64,000 nucleotides of DNA from Streptomyces griseocarneus (GTDB taxonomy: Bacteria; Actinomycetota; Actinomycetes; Streptomycetales; Streptomycetaceae): contig NZ_BNBL01000002.1 in the NCBI RefSeq assembly GCF_014655595.1, positions 434,170 through 498,169 of the forward strand, written 5' to 3'. The first letter of the stretch is position 1; every line of letters begins with the position of its first letter. The notes under the pieces were generated by a model. That model was not told where the DNA came from. It ran no database searches and was given only the letters and a program-made list of their open reading frames with translations. The position numbers were made by a program, and so were the translations under genes. This document shows positions 9,255 to 17,846 of the stretch, piece after piece.

Positions 9255-10088
9255 TCAGTGCCCCGGGCGCCGGCCGAAGTGCACGGTCTTCGCGGTCAGC
9301 AGGAACAGGTCCGCACGCCGGTCGACGCCCTCCGGGGCGGCCGGGTCGAGGAGCCGGTCCAGCGTCGTCAGGTCCTCGGCGTCCAGGAACTCGCCCAGCC
9401 CCGTGCGCTGCCGCTCCAGCGACCGGCGTACGAACCGCCGGTGCTCCTCGGCCAGCGGCGCGGGGCGGTCCACCAGGAAGGTCCTGCTCCGCACGTCGGT
9501 GAGGCCCGCGGCCCGCAGCATGCCGGGCCAGTCCTCGACCACCGCCACCGAGTCCGGCAGCCCGTCCCGCATCCGGGCGAAGCGCGCGGCCATCGCCGCG
9601 TCCACCCGGGCCTCCAGCCCGGGCCGCCCGAAGCCCAGGTCGCGCGGCAGCCGGCGCTCCTGCAGGCCGCCCTCGACGATCGCCAGGACGCCGCCGGGCG
9701 CGAGCAGCCCGGCCAGCCGGTCCAGCGCCCCCTGCTGGTCGCCGACGTGATGCACCACCTGCCCCGACCACACCAGGTCGGCCGGCCCGAGACCGGCCAG
9801 CCCCGCCGGGAACTCCGCCACCCGCGTCCGCAGCCGGACGCCGAGCCGCGCGGCCCGCTCCTCGGCGCGGGCCAGCAGCTCCGGCGTCCCGTCCACCGCG
9901 GTCACCTCGGCCTGCGGGAACGCGGCCGCCAGCCGGCAGGCCGCCACGCCGGGGCCGCTGCCGACGTCCAGGATGCGGCGCGGCGTCAGGTGCCCCAGCT
10001 CCTCGAACGCCTGCCGCACGTAAGGGCTGTGCGCCTCGCCCTCGAGCTCCAGCAGGTCGGCCATCGCGGCCCAGTCGAAGTCGTTCAT
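9255..10088 (-). CDS. Class I SAM-dependent methyltransferase
   Basis: A 277-residue soluble methyltransferase. The SAM-binding motif I is ILDVGSGPGVAACRLA (residues about 40-55), followed by the acidic motif II VTAVDGTPELL and motif III-like LVWSGQVVHHVGD. The middle and C-terminal regions resemble small-molecule O- or N-methyltransferases; the substrate cannot be told. The ATG at 10088 has GGAG seven bases upstream; a GTG directly before it is a less likely start. It is transcribed divergently from an XRE-cupin regulator 128 bases away, which may control it. Confidence 0.85.
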   Translation of the reverse strand: MNDFDWAAMADLLELEGEAHSPYVRQAFEELGHLTPRRILDVGSGPGVAACRLAAAFPQAEVTAVDGTPELLARAEERAARLGVRLRTRVAEFPAGLAGLGPADLVWSGQVVHHVGDQQGALDRLAGLLAPGGVLAIVEGGLQERRLPRDLGFGRPGLEARVDAAMAARFARMRDGLPDSVAVVEDWPGMLRAAGLTDVRSRTFLVDRPAPLAEEHRRFVRRSLERQRTGLGEFLDAEDLTTLDRLLDPAAPEGVDRRADLFLLTAKTVHFGRRPGH

Positions 10089-10181
10089 CACACATCTCCG
10101 TCACGTCGTCGTCGGGTTCCGGCCCGCCCGGCGCCTCCCGGCCCCGGGCCACACGCCGACCCTGCGCCCGGGGCAGGCCGG

Positions 10182-10210
10182 TTGACAAACCTTGTTGCCG
10201 TTTCTGCAAT
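10182..10210 (+). promoter_or_regulatory. Consensus promoter for XRE-cupin gene
   Basis: A perfect TTGACA (10182-10187), 17 bp, TGCAAT (10205-10210). The predicted start point falls on the A of the ATG at 10217, so the transcript is probably leaderless. Confidence 0.7.
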
Positions 10211-10216
10211 AAGGGG

Positions 10217-10783
10217 ATGGAAGACGTTCTCGCCGCCGTCGGGCCGAGGCTCAGACGCATCCGCCGACAGCGGTCCTGCACCCTCGCCGCGCTCTCCGAG
10301 GCCACCGGCATCTCGGTCAGCACGCTGTCCCGGCTGGAGTCGGGGCAGCGCAAGCCGAGCCTGGAGCTCCTGCTGCCCATCGCGCACGCCCACCAGGTGC
10401 CGCTGGACGAACTGGTCGGCGCGCCCCCGGTCGGCGACCCCCGCGTGCGGCTGAGACCGCTCAAGCACGGGGACGACTGCACGGTGGTGCCGCTGACCCG
10501 GCAGCCCGGCGGGCCGCAGGCGTTCAAGATGGTCATCGGCACCGCGCGCAGCGTCCCCGAGCCGCGCACGCACGAGGGCTACGAATGGCTGTACGTGCTG
10601 AGCGGCGAGCTGCGCCTGGTGCTCGCCGAGCGCGACATCGTGCTGGGGGCGGGGGAGGCCGCCGAGTTCGACACCCGGCTGCCGCACTGGTTCGGCAGCA
10701 CGGGCCGGGCGCCCGTCGAGCTCCTCAGCCTCTTCGGACCGCAGGGCGAACGCATGCACGTCCGCGCGAAGCCCGCCACGTAG
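10217..10783 (+). CDS. XRE family regulator with C-terminal cupin domain
   Basis: A 188-residue regulator. Residues 8-62 form an XRE helix-turn-helix (IRRQRSCTLAALSEATGIS, then STLSRLESGQRKPSLELLL). Residues about 100-175 form a cupin barrel (HEGYEWLYVLSGELRLVL) that would bind a small ligand. These proteins usually repress neighbouring metabolic or transport genes. It starts exactly at the predicted transcription start, and faces the methyltransferase gene across a shared promoter region, which is its most likely target besides itself. Confidence 0.9.
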   Translation: MEDVLAAVGPRLRRIRRQRSCTLAALSEATGISVSTLSRLESGQRKPSLELLLPIAHAHQVPLDELVGAPPVGDPRVRLRPLKHGDDCTVVPLTRQPGGPQAFKMVIGTARSVPEPRTHEGYEWLYVLSGELRLVLAERDIVLGAGEAAEFDTRLPHWFGSTGRAPVELLSLFGPQGERMHVRAKPAT

Positions 10784-10908
10784 GGCGCGGCCCCGCCGCC
10801 CGGGGCCGGCCGCAGCCCCGTGGACTGACAGGCGCCGAGGTCGCCCACCCCTCACTGTGGAAGGAGAACGTTCCGTCCCGACGGGTCCGGCGGAAGGAGG
10901 CCGGCGTG

Positions 10909-13335
10909 ATGGACGACCCGACGACGCTCTTCCACGAGAGCCCGGACGACCCGTTCTCGGTCGCCAGCGCCGCCACGGCCGTGGTCGACCACCGCGGCAG
11001 GGTCGTGGGCTGGGGGCCCCGCGCCGAGGCGCTCCTCGGTCACCGGGCCGCCGACGTCATGGGCCGGCCCGCGCTCGACGCCCTGGTCGCCCCGGGCGAC
11101 CGCGACCTGGTCGCACAGGCCGCCGAGGCCTGCCGGCGGACCGCCGGCTGGTTCGGCGTCGTCCCCGTCGTCCACCGCGACGGCACCCGGCTCCACCTGG
11201 GCGTACGGGCCCGCCACGTCACCCGCGAGAGCCCCCGGGAGGAGTGGTTCCTGGTCGGCTCCCCGGCCCGGGAGGTCATCCAGTGGGAGACGGACCGGTC
11301 GGTCCTGGACGGCCTGTTCCGGCGGTCGCCCATCGGCCTGGCCGTCCACGCGCCCGACCTGAGCATCCTGCGCATCAACCGCGCCATCGCCCGCATCGGC
11401 GGCGTCACCGCGGAACAGACCAGGGGCCGGCGCACCGGCGACTTCCTGGTGGACCAGGACACGCAGACCATCGAGCGCCGGCTGCGGGAGGTGCTGGAGA
11501 CCGGACGGCCGATGATCTTCACCGAGCAGCCCTGCCGGCTGCGCTCCGACCCCACGCACACGCGCTTCGTCTCGGTCTCCGCCTTCCGCATGGAGGACTC
11601 GGCCGGCGACATCCTCGGCGTCACCCAGTTGGTCGAGGACGTCACCGAACGCCACCGGGCCAGACTCCGGCTGGCGCTCCTCAACGAGGCCGGGGCCCGC
11701 ATCGGGACCACCCTCGACGTGGAGACCACCGCCCGCGAACTGGCCGAGGTCGTCGTGCCCGAGCTCGCCGACTGCGCCACCGTCGACCTCCTCGAACCCG
11801 TCAGCCGCGGCGAGGAGCCCTACCCCGACGGCCTCGGACCGGTCCGCAGGACCGCCATCAGATCCCTCGTCCCGGGCTCCGAGGACGCGGTCAACCCGCT
11901 CGGAGCGCTCATCCACTTCCCGCCCGGGACCCCCCAGGCCGGCTGCCTGGCCGACCAGGTGCCCATCCTCGTCCCCCACATCCGCACGACCGACGACCTC
12001 GCCGCGGTGGCGCAGGACCGCGCGGAACACGCGCGGAGCCTGGGCGTCCACTCCGCCATGATGCTCCCCCTGGCCGCGCGCGGACTCGTACTGGGCCTGG
12101 TCACCCTGTGGCGCTCCCGCAGCCCCGATCCGTTCGAGGCCGACGACCTCACCCTCGCCGGGGAGTTCGCCGCCCGCGCCGCCGTCTGCATCGACAACGC
12201 CCGCCGCTACACCCGCCAGCACCAGGCCGCGCTCACCCTGCAGTGCCGCCTGCTGCCGGCCGAGCTGCCCGACCTGCCGGCGGCGGAGGTCGCGCACCAG
12301 TACATCCCCGCGGGCGCGGCGGAGGGCGTCGGCGGTGACTGGTTCGACGTCATCCCCCTGTCCGGCGCCCGCGTCGCCCTCGTCGTCGGCGACGTCCTCG
12401 GGCACGGCATCGACGCCGCGGCCACCATGGGCCGCCTGCGCACCGCCGTCCACACCCTGGCCGAACTCGACCTCGACCCGGAGGAGGTCCTCTCCCACCT
12501 GGACGACCTCGTCCACCGGCTCGCCGCCGAACAGGAGGCCGGCACCAGCGACTTCCCGCTGGACCAGGTGACCGGGGCCAGCTGCCTGTACGTCGTCTAC
12601 GACCCCGTCTCCCGCCGCTGCTCCGTGGCGCGCGCGGGCCACCCGCCCCCCGCCGTGGTGGCCCCCGGCGGACAGGTGAGCTTCCCCGACCTGCCCGCCG
12701 GGCCGCCGCTCGGACTGGGCGGACTGCCCTTCGAGGAAGCCGAGTTCGAACTCGCCGAGGGAAGCATGCTCGCCCTCTACACCAACGGCCTCATCCACAC
12801 CCCCGCCCACGACGTCGACGACATGCTCGCCCGCCTGTCCGAGGAACTCGCGGGCCCCGCCCGGCCGTTGCACGAGACGGCCAAGTCCGTCGTGGAGGCG
12901 CTGCTGCCCGCGAAGCCCCCCGACGACGTCGCCCTCCTCCTCGCCCGCACCCGCGTGCTCGGGGACGACTGCGTGGCCACCTGGACCCTGCCGGCCGAAG
13001 CCGTCGCCGCCTCCCAGGCCCGCGCCATGGCCGCCGGCCGGCTCGGCGCCTGGCAGCTGGACGAACTGGTCTTCACGACCGAGCTCATCGTCAGCGAGCT
13101 GGTCACCAACGCCTACCGCTACGGCGGCGGCCCCGTCACCCTGCGGCTCATCCTCGGCTCCGCCCTCATCTGCGAGGTCTCCGACACCAGCAACACCTCC
13201 CCGCACCTGCGCCGTGCGCGCACCACCGACGAGGGCGGCCGCGGCCTGTACCTGGTGGCCCAGCTCACCGAACGCTGGGGCACCCGCTACGGGCGCGAGG
13301 GAAAGACGGTCTGGACGGAACAGCGCCTGCCCTGA
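10909..13335 (+). CDS. PAS-PAS-GAF-PP2C-HATPase signalling protein
   Basis: An 808-residue cytoplasmic sensor/phosphatase. Domain order by motif: PAS at about 17-110, a second PAS at about 130-245, GAF at about 255-430, a SpoIIE/PP2C domain at about 437-683 (GGDWFDV near 475, GDVLGHGI near 493, DDVALLLAR near 671), and a C-terminal RsbW-like ATPase at about 690-805 (ELIVSELVTNAYRYGG, GGRGLYLV). The pairing lets one protein phosphorylate and dephosphorylate anti-sigma antagonists in response to sensed signals; this is known for the family and inferred here. One PP2C metal motif reads DVIPL after GGDWF, as usual. ATG 10909 has GGAAGGAGG eight bases upstream; GTG 10906 is also possible. Confidence 0.92.
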   Translation: MDDPTTLFHESPDDPFSVASAATAVVDHRGRVVGWGPRAEALLGHRAADVMGRPALDALVAPGDRDLVAQAAEACRRTAGWFGVVPVVHRDGTRLHLGVRARHVTRESPREEWFLVGSPAREVIQWETDRSVLDGLFRRSPIGLAVHAPDLSILRINRAIARIGGVTAEQTRGRRTGDFLVDQDTQTIERRLREVLETGRPMIFTEQPCRLRSDPTHTRFVSVSAFRMEDSAGDILGVTQLVEDVTERHRARLRLALLNEAGARIGTTLDVETTARELAEVVVPELADCATVDLLEPVSRGEEPYPDGLGPVRRTAIRSLVPGSEDAVNPLGALIHFPPGTPQAGCLADQVPILVPHIRTTDDLAAVAQDRAEHARSLGVHSAMMLPLAARGLVLGLVTLWRSRSPDPFEADDLTLAGEFAARAAVCIDNARRYTRQHQAALTLQCRLLPAELPDLPAAEVAHQYIPAGAAEGVGGDWFDVIPLSGARVALVVGDVLGHGIDAAATMGRLRTAVHTLAELDLDPEEVLSHLDDLVHRLAAEQEAGTSDFPLDQVTGASCLYVVYDPVSRRCSVARAGHPPPAVVAPGGQVSFPDLPAGPPLGLGGLPFEEAEFELAEGSMLALYTNGLIHTPAHDVDDMLARLSEELAGPARPLHETAKSVVEALLPAKPPDDVALLLARTRVLGDDCVATWTLPAEAVAASQARAMAAGRLGAWQLDELVFTTELIVSELVTNAYRYGGGPVTLRLILGSALICEVSDTSNTSPHLRRARTTDEGGRGLYLVAQLTERWGTRYGREGKTVWTEQRLP

Positions 13336-13408
13336 GCGGCGTGCGCCCCGGCGCGGCCTCCGGCCCCGGGTGCGCGCCCGTTGCCGGAACGCCGGTTTTC
13401 AGGCGATC

Positions 13409-14095
13409 ATGCACGTCATGCACAGCGACCTCTTCGCCCACGAGAACATGGCCAAGCCGGCCACCGCGCCCGGCATGTCCGTCCACAACGCCAAATCCAT
13501 CGTCTACGCCGTCAACGGCGAGTGCTACGCCCGCCAGGGCGCCATGGTCGCCTACCGCGGCAACCTGAAGTTCGAGAAGCAGGGCCAGGGCGTGGGGAAC
13601 TTCCTCAAGCGCGCCGTGACCGGCGAGGGCCTGGCGCTGATGACCGTCCAGGGCCAGGGCGAGGTGTGGTTCGCGCACGAGGCGGCCAACTGCTTCATCG
13701 TCGACATAGCCCCCGGCGACAGCCTGACCATCAACGGCCGCAACGTCCTGTGCTTCGACCCGACGCTCTCCTACGAGATCCAGACGGTCAAGGGCGCGGG
13801 CATGACCGGCGGCGGCCTGTTCAACAGCGTCTTCACCGGCCACGGCAAGCTCGGCGTGATCTGCGAGGGCAACCCCATCGTCATCCCCGTCTCCCCGCAG
13901 GCCCCGGTCTTCGTGGACACCGACGCCGTCGTCGGCTGGTCCACCGCCCTGCGCACCTCCCTGCACCGCTCGCAGAGCCTCGGCTCCATGCTGCGCGGAG
14001 GCTCCGGCGAGGCCGTCCAGCTCAAGCTGGAGGGCGAGGGCTTCGTGATCGTGCGGCCGAGCGAGGCGAAGCCGCAGAAGCAGCAGACCGGCTGA
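13409..14095 (+). CDS. AIM24 family protein
   Basis: A 228-residue protein of the AIM24/TRAP-like beta-helix family. The body is recognisable from HENMAKPATAPGMSVHNAKS through GQGEVWFAHEA to DTDAVVGWST and SLGSMLRGGSGEAVQLK. Members are abundant in Streptomyces, but their role is not established. ATG 13409 is taken because AGG lies six bases upstream; ATG 13418 (MHSDLFAHE) matches the start I recall for relatives and may be the true one. It stands alone, 73 bases after the large signalling gene. Confidence 0.85.
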   Translation: MHVMHSDLFAHENMAKPATAPGMSVHNAKSIVYAVNGECYARQGAMVAYRGNLKFEKQGQGVGNFLKRAVTGEGLALMTVQGQGEVWFAHEAANCFIVDIAPGDSLTINGRNVLCFDPTLSYEIQTVKGAGMTGGGLFNSVFTGHGKLGVICEGNPIVIPVSPQAPVFVDTDAVVGWSTALRTSLHRSQSLGSMLRGGSGEAVQLKLEGEGFVIVRPSEAKPQKQQTG

Positions 14096-14157
14096 GCGCC
14101 GGACGCGCGGGGGCGCACGAGGGCGCCCGAGGGTGCGGCGGGCGTCGGCGGAAGCGG

Positions 14158-14496
14158 TCAGATGCTGACGCAGATGCCGTCCTCGATGGAGCGGCCGTCG
14201 CGGTCGAGGCCGCCGCACACGAGCTTGGCGTTGGCCTGCTCGTAGCCGACCTCCCAGCGGTGGGAGGCCGCGTTGACCTTGGGGGAGTGGAACTTGCCCC
14301 AGTACGAGCGCAGCGTGCCGGGCAGGCCGTCCTTGGTCTGGACGGTGATGTCCTGGACGAACCGGTTGTGATGGGCCGTCATGACGCAGATGTACTTCCC
14401 GCAGTGGGAGTGCACACCGTTCGGAGCCGCGGCCGCCGGCCCGGCGCCGGCGAAGCCGAGGGCGAGAGCGGCGAGCGCGACGACGATCTTCTTCAT
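14158..14496 (-). CDS. Small secreted Cys-rich protein
   Basis: A 112-residue exported protein. Residues 1-24 are a clear Sec signal (MKKIVVALAALALGFAGAG) ending at AAA. The mature part has four Cys in two pairs: CGKYIC (CX4C) early and a late pair in VCGGLD...GICVSI. The same CX4C plus C-terminal pair layout occurs in the protein at 16455-16862, so the two look like distant relatives, probably disulfide-bonded beta proteins. The start has GGGGAC five bases upstream. Function unknown. Confidence 0.75.
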   Translation of the reverse strand: MKKIVVALAALALGFAGAGPAAAAPNGVHSHCGKYICVMTAHHNRFVQDITVQTKDGLPGTLRSYWGKFHSPKVNAASHRWEVGYEQANAKLVCGGLDRDGRSIEDGICVSI

Positions 14497-14872
14497 GACA
14501 TGTCCCCTGTTCGTGCCCCGCACCCCGGTGGCACGGCGGCCCGCCCAGTAGACCGGCGACCGGCGCAGGCCGGGGGGATTTCCCGCCGACGCCGCCTGAT
14601 CAGGTGACGCCCACCGCCGCCGCCTCCCGCCCGCGGCCCCCGGCCCGACGGAATTCACCGGACCGGGAGGGACGGTCTTCCGGGGAACCCGGCGCTGCCC
14701 GAGGCCGTCATGCGCTGGATGGCCGGGCACGTGGAGCCGCCGGTCATGTGATGGTTGTGTTGCAAAGGCCCGTTAGCGGGACATTCCTGGAACCTCCGGC
14801 GCCGGATCCCTCATCAGCAGGGACGGAACTGACCGTCTTGTCCTCAGGGGCAGCACCAGCCGGAGCAATACG
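14497..14872. other. Divergent intergenic region
   Basis: About 375 bases between a leftward small secreted protein and a rightward esterase. One rightward frame is open here but has poor codon bias and no ribosome site, so I do not call it. A 12-bp perfect palindrome TCCGGCGCCGGA lies at 14795-14806 and a short CCCG-ttag-CGGG hairpin just upstream. Promoters for both genes must lie here, but none is clear. Confidence 0.4.
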
Positions 14873-15970
14873 ATGACGCACTCAACCACCGGGGCCTACC
14901 GCTCCCGGGGAAGCCGCCGGGCGTCCCGCGCACGACGATGGATCGTCGCGGTGGCATCCATAGCCGTGCTCGGTCTGATCGCCTGGCCGGTGATGAGCTA
15001 CTACGAGATCCCGCCCTTCACGGACAAGGGCGACCCGGTCAGCTACGACCGGTCCGACGGCGCGAACGGGGCGAAGGGCAGCACCGGAACCCTGATGCCC
15101 ACGGGCCCCAAGGCCGCGTTCACGAACGTCAACACCCTCTCCGACGGCACGAAGGTCAGCGTCGTCACCCTGGACGGCAAGAAGTCCGGGTTCAAGGGCA
15201 AGGTGTGGGTCTGGGCGCCCAAGGAGTACACCGACGACCCGAAGTTCGCCTCGAGCGGGTTCCCCGTCCTGATCGCCCTGCCCGGCGGGCCCGGCAACGA
15301 CAGCAACTACTGGGCCCTGGGGCAGTTCGGCAAGCAGAAGATCTCGCTCGAGAAGAGCGTCTCCTCCTGGTACCAGGAGGGCAAGAGCAAGCCCTTCCTG
15401 CTGGCCATGCCGATCCTCAACCCCGGGCCGGACGACAAGGGCATCTACTGGGACGGCAGCGACATCCCCGGCCAGGCCAAGATGGGCACGTGGCTGACCG
15501 AGGACGTCCCGGACCTGATGAAGGCCAACTTCCGTACCATCGCGTCCCGTGACGGCTGGGGCTACATGGGCTCCTCCACCGGTGGCTTCGCGAGCATGAA
15601 GTCCGTGCTCAAGCACCCCGACAAGTTCAAGGCCGCCGTCGCCAACGGCCCGGACATCGTCCCGGACTCCCCGCTGTGGCGGGGGCACGAGAAGGAGAAG
15701 GCCGAGAACAACCCCGAGGTGCTGGCGAAGAACCTGATCGCCGCCAAGGGACCCGACGTCTACGTCGCCTTCCAGGTCGGCACGAAGGAGAACCCGGCGA
15801 CCATGGCCGGCGTCAAGAAGTTCATGGCCTCCTACGGCAAGGGGCCGGTCCACACCAAGCTCTGGGAGATCCCGGGCGGCGACCACAACGGCGCCACGTA
15901 CCTCGCGAACATGGCGGGCCCCATGCAATGGGTCAGCGAGCAGATGGCCGGGCCGACGCCCTCCTCCTGA
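14873..15970 (+). CDS. Membrane-anchored alpha/beta hydrolase, esterase D/antigen 85-like
   Basis: A 365-residue protein with a basic N-terminus and a single membrane segment at about 22-44 (WIVAVASIAVLGLIAWPVM), then an extracytoplasmic alpha/beta hydrolase of the putative esterase family. The nucleophile elbow reads GSSTGG (near 235) and the likely catalytic His is in GGDHNG (near 336). The region PVLIALPGGPGND matches the oxyanion-hole strand. The antigen-85-like family includes esterases and acyltransferases; the substrate here is unknown. The ATG has GGAG eight bases upstream. Monocistronic. Confidence 0.85.
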   Translation: MTHSTTGAYRSRGSRRASRARRWIVAVASIAVLGLIAWPVMSYYEIPPFTDKGDPVSYDRSDGANGAKGSTGTLMPTGPKAAFTNVNTLSDGTKVSVVTLDGKKSGFKGKVWVWAPKEYTDDPKFASSGFPVLIALPGGPGNDSNYWALGQFGKQKISLEKSVSSWYQEGKSKPFLLAMPILNPGPDDKGIYWDGSDIPGQAKMGTWLTEDVPDLMKANFRTIASRDGWGYMGSSTGGFASMKSVLKHPDKFKAAVANGPDIVPDSPLWRGHEKEKAENNPEVLAKNLIAAKGPDVYVAFQVGTKENPATMAGVKKFMASYGKGPVHTKLWEIPGGDHNGATYLANMAGPMQWVSEQMAGPTPSS

Positions 15971-16003
15971 CGCCCGGGTGCCGGAACGGCCCGCGGCCCG
16001 TCG

Positions 16004-16288
16004 CTAGCGCATGGTGTACGTCAGGCAGTCGGCCGTGTCCTGCAGCGCGGCCACCGTGATGCCGGGGGCCTGGCACTCGAGCCCGACGTTGTGCAGGCAG
16101 CCGGACACCTTGCACGCGCCGACCCGGCCGACGGCGGAGGAGTCGCCGCCCTTCGTGGGGAAGGTGAAGAACGTGTCGCAGCGGGCGTGCGTCCCGTCGC
16201 CGACGGTGATGGCCAGGGCATGGCAGGTGGTGTCCTGGTTGTACGCGCAGTCGGCGACCTGGCACACGGCCACCTGAGGCATCTCCAC
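16004..16288 (-). CDS. Protein with two DUF1540 Cys-rich repeats
   Basis: A 94-residue small protein with two copies of the DUF1540 motif. The first is CQVADCAYNQDTTCHALAI with a later Cys in ARCDTFF; the second is CKVSGCLHNVGLECQAPGI with a later Cys in ADCLTY. Such Cys4 units are presumed metal-binding (zinc likely). No signal peptide. The GTG at 16288 has GGAG six bases upstream; an ATG two codons later is less well placed. Its stop lies only 34 bases from that of the convergent esterase gene. Function unknown. Confidence 0.88.
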   Translation of the reverse strand: MEMPQVAVCQVADCAYNQDTTCHALAITVGDGTHARCDTFFTFPTKGGDSSAVGRVGACKVSGCLHNVGLECQAPGITVAALQDTADCLTYTMR

Positions 16289-16454
16289 GGCGTTCTCCTC
16301 GGTGCGACGTCACGACGGCCAGGACGGGCCGCGCCGCGCTTCCCGCGGGGCGGCCGTCCCCCGTCTTCCGATGCCTTCCTCGGGGGTGGAGCGGTGACAC
16401 AGGCGGTCGTGAGTGTTCACCCGGAAGCCGGGGCGGGCGACGGCCGGCCCGTCC

Positions 16455-16862
16455 TCAGGCGTGGATGTCCACGCAGGTGCGCCCGCGCGCGACGCGCTTC
16501 TCCTCGAGGTGCTCCCACCCCTCGACGCAGATCTTCGTGTGGTCGGGGAGGTTGCGGCCCAGGGCGAGGGTGTACTTGGAGCCCTCGTGCCAGTGCTGGG
16601 TCGCGCTCGTGCCGTTCAGGCCGCCGCCGTACATGCGGAAGTGCCCGAAGAACTGCGAGCCCGGCGGAGTGGTGGCCGTCGCCCTGGCCGCGTACCGGCC
16701 CGTCCCGTCGACCGTGAGGCAGGCCTGGCCGGAGCAGCTCCTGCCGCCCGCCGACGCGGAGGGGGTGGCGGTGACGATCAGCGCCGTCACCCCCGTCGCG
16801 CAGGCGAGGGCGCGCAGGAACCGACGCGTCCGTGCGGAGGCACGCTGAGGGGCACGCTTCAT
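16455..16862 (-). CDS. Small secreted Cys-rich protein (CX4C family)
   Basis: A 135-residue exported protein. The first 38 residues form a long basic Sec signal ending PSASA. The mature part has CSGQAC (CX4C), a central GHFRMYGGGLNG region, and a C-terminal Cys pair separated by 17 residues in KICVEGWEHLE...RGRTCVDIHA. It shares the CX4C and terminal Cys layout with the 14158-14496 protein. A fragment at 27409-27504 repeats its C-terminus with identical spacing. The ATG has AAGGAC about seven bases upstream. Function unknown; probably a disulfide-stabilised extracellular protein. Confidence 0.78.
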   Translation of the reverse strand: MKRAPQRASARTRRFLRALACATGVTALIVTATPSASAGGRSCSGQACLTVDGTGRYAARATATTPPGSQFFGHFRMYGGGLNGTSATQHWHEGSKYTLALGRNLPDHTKICVEGWEHLEEKRVARGRTCVDIHA

Positions 16863-16981
16863 GGGGTCCGTCCTTCTGTCCGATCACAGGGCACACGAGT
16901 GCATGCCCAGCCCTCGGGCGACGATCCGGCGTGTCACCCGTACGGGGCAGCCGGGCACCTGCCGCGGGGGCGCGGACCGAT

Positions 16982-17010
16982 TTGGCGGACGGGCGGGATG
17001 TCCGTGTAAT
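16982..17010 (+). promoter_or_regulatory. Promoter for tRNA-Ala
   Basis: TTGGCG (16982-16987), 17 bp, TGTAAT (17005-17010), about 45 bases upstream of the mature tRNA 5' end. Confidence 0.6.
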
Positions 17011-17054
17011 GTTCTCCGTGCCGCCAGGGAAGCCCGGCGGACACAACGGAACAC

Positions 17055-17127
17055 GGGGCTATAGCTCAGTTGGTAGAGCGCCTGCATGGCATGCAGGAGG
17101 TCAGGAGTTCAATTCTCCTTAGCTCCA
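17055..17127 (+). tRNA. tRNA-Ala (anticodon GGC)
   Basis: A 73-nt cloverleaf. The acceptor stem GGGGCTA pairs with TAGCTCC and includes the G3-U70 wobble that identifies alanine tRNA. The anticodon stem CCTGC/GCAGG encloses ATGGCAT, giving anticodon GGC (codon GCC). The T arm is AGGAG/CTCCT with loop TTCAATT. The discriminator is A. The CCA end is not encoded. No tRNA neighbour and no integrated element at its 3' end. Confidence 0.97.
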
Positions 17128-17153
17128 CAGAAATGTGCTCCACGAGCACGCAC

Positions 17154-17191
17154 AAGGGAGAGGCCGCCGAATCCGGCGGCCTCTCCCTTTT
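17154..17191 (+). terminator. Intrinsic terminator of tRNA-Ala
   Basis: A perfect 16-bp stem (17154-17169 with 17174-17189), 4-nt loop aatc, followed by TT within a TTTT run. The most canonical rho-independent terminator in the window. Confidence 0.9.
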
Positions 17192-17242
17192 GGTGTGCGT
17201 ACGCGCCGCAACGATTCGCGGCCGGGGGCGTTGTGCACGGCG

Positions 17243-17806
17243 ATGAGCGACGACCTTGACGCGCGGCCGCGCGGATGGACCCGGCTGGGCAGCCGGGCCG
17301 TGCACCGCGGCGACCACCTCACCCTGCACCACGACAGCGTCCTGCAGCCCGACGGCACGGAAGGGACGTACGACCGCCTGACCATCGCGGACGGCGCCAG
17401 GGTCGTCGCGATCGACGAGGACGGCAGGGTCGCCCTCGTGGAGGACGCGTTCTACCCGCCGGGCGCCCGCCTGCTCCACGTGCCGGGCGGCGCGATCGCG
17501 GAAGGCGAGCGGCCCGAGGACGCGGCCGCGCGCGAATGCGAGGAGGAGACCGGCCGGCGCCCGGGCACGCTGCGCCAGCTGACCGCCTACCACCCGCTCC
17601 CGGCCCGGACGTCCGCCGTGGCGCACCTCTTCCTCGCCACCGACCTGCGGCACGGGTCCCTGCGCAGGGACCCGACCGAGGCCACGATGACCGTGCACTG
17701 GATGCCGCTCGGCGACGCGGTGGCCGCGGTGCGCTCGGGGGCCGTCTCGGAGGCGGGGAGCGCGATCGGCCTGCTCCTCGCGGCGTCCCTCCTCGCGCCT
17801 TCCTGA
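17243..17806 (+). CDS. NUDIX hydrolase
   Basis: A 187-residue hydrolase of nucleoside-diphosphate-linked compounds, of the ADP-ribose pyrophosphatase type by context (VEDAFYPPGARLLHVPGG before the box). The Nudix box is complete at about residues 82-104: G-x5-E-x7-RECEEETG. The Glu residues bind the catalytic magnesium. The ATG has no obvious ribosome site; the nearest purine run is CGGGGGCG about 12 bases upstream. It follows the tRNA terminator and converges with an ArsR-like gene. Substrate unproven. Confidence 0.88.
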   Translation: MSDDLDARPRGWTRLGSRAVHRGDHLTLHHDSVLQPDGTEGTYDRLTIADGARVVAIDEDGRVALVEDAFYPPGARLLHVPGGAIAEGERPEDAAARECEEETGRRPGTLRQLTAYHPLPARTSAVAHLFLATDLRHGSLRRDPTEATMTVHWMPLGDAVAAVRSGAVSEAGSAIGLLLAASLLAPS

Positions 17807-17846
17807 TCGCGCACTCCCGCTCGCCCCCTCGCGATGCGCAAATTCG

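Noticed and set aside
14604..14876. Possible 90-residue rightward protein before the esterase
   Set aside because: Poor codon bias, no ribosome site, and no recognisable protein features.
17055..17191. tRNA-Ala as an integration site
   Set aside because: No integrase, duplicated 3' tRNA end or mobile genes follow; the next gene is a plain NUDIX hydrolase.
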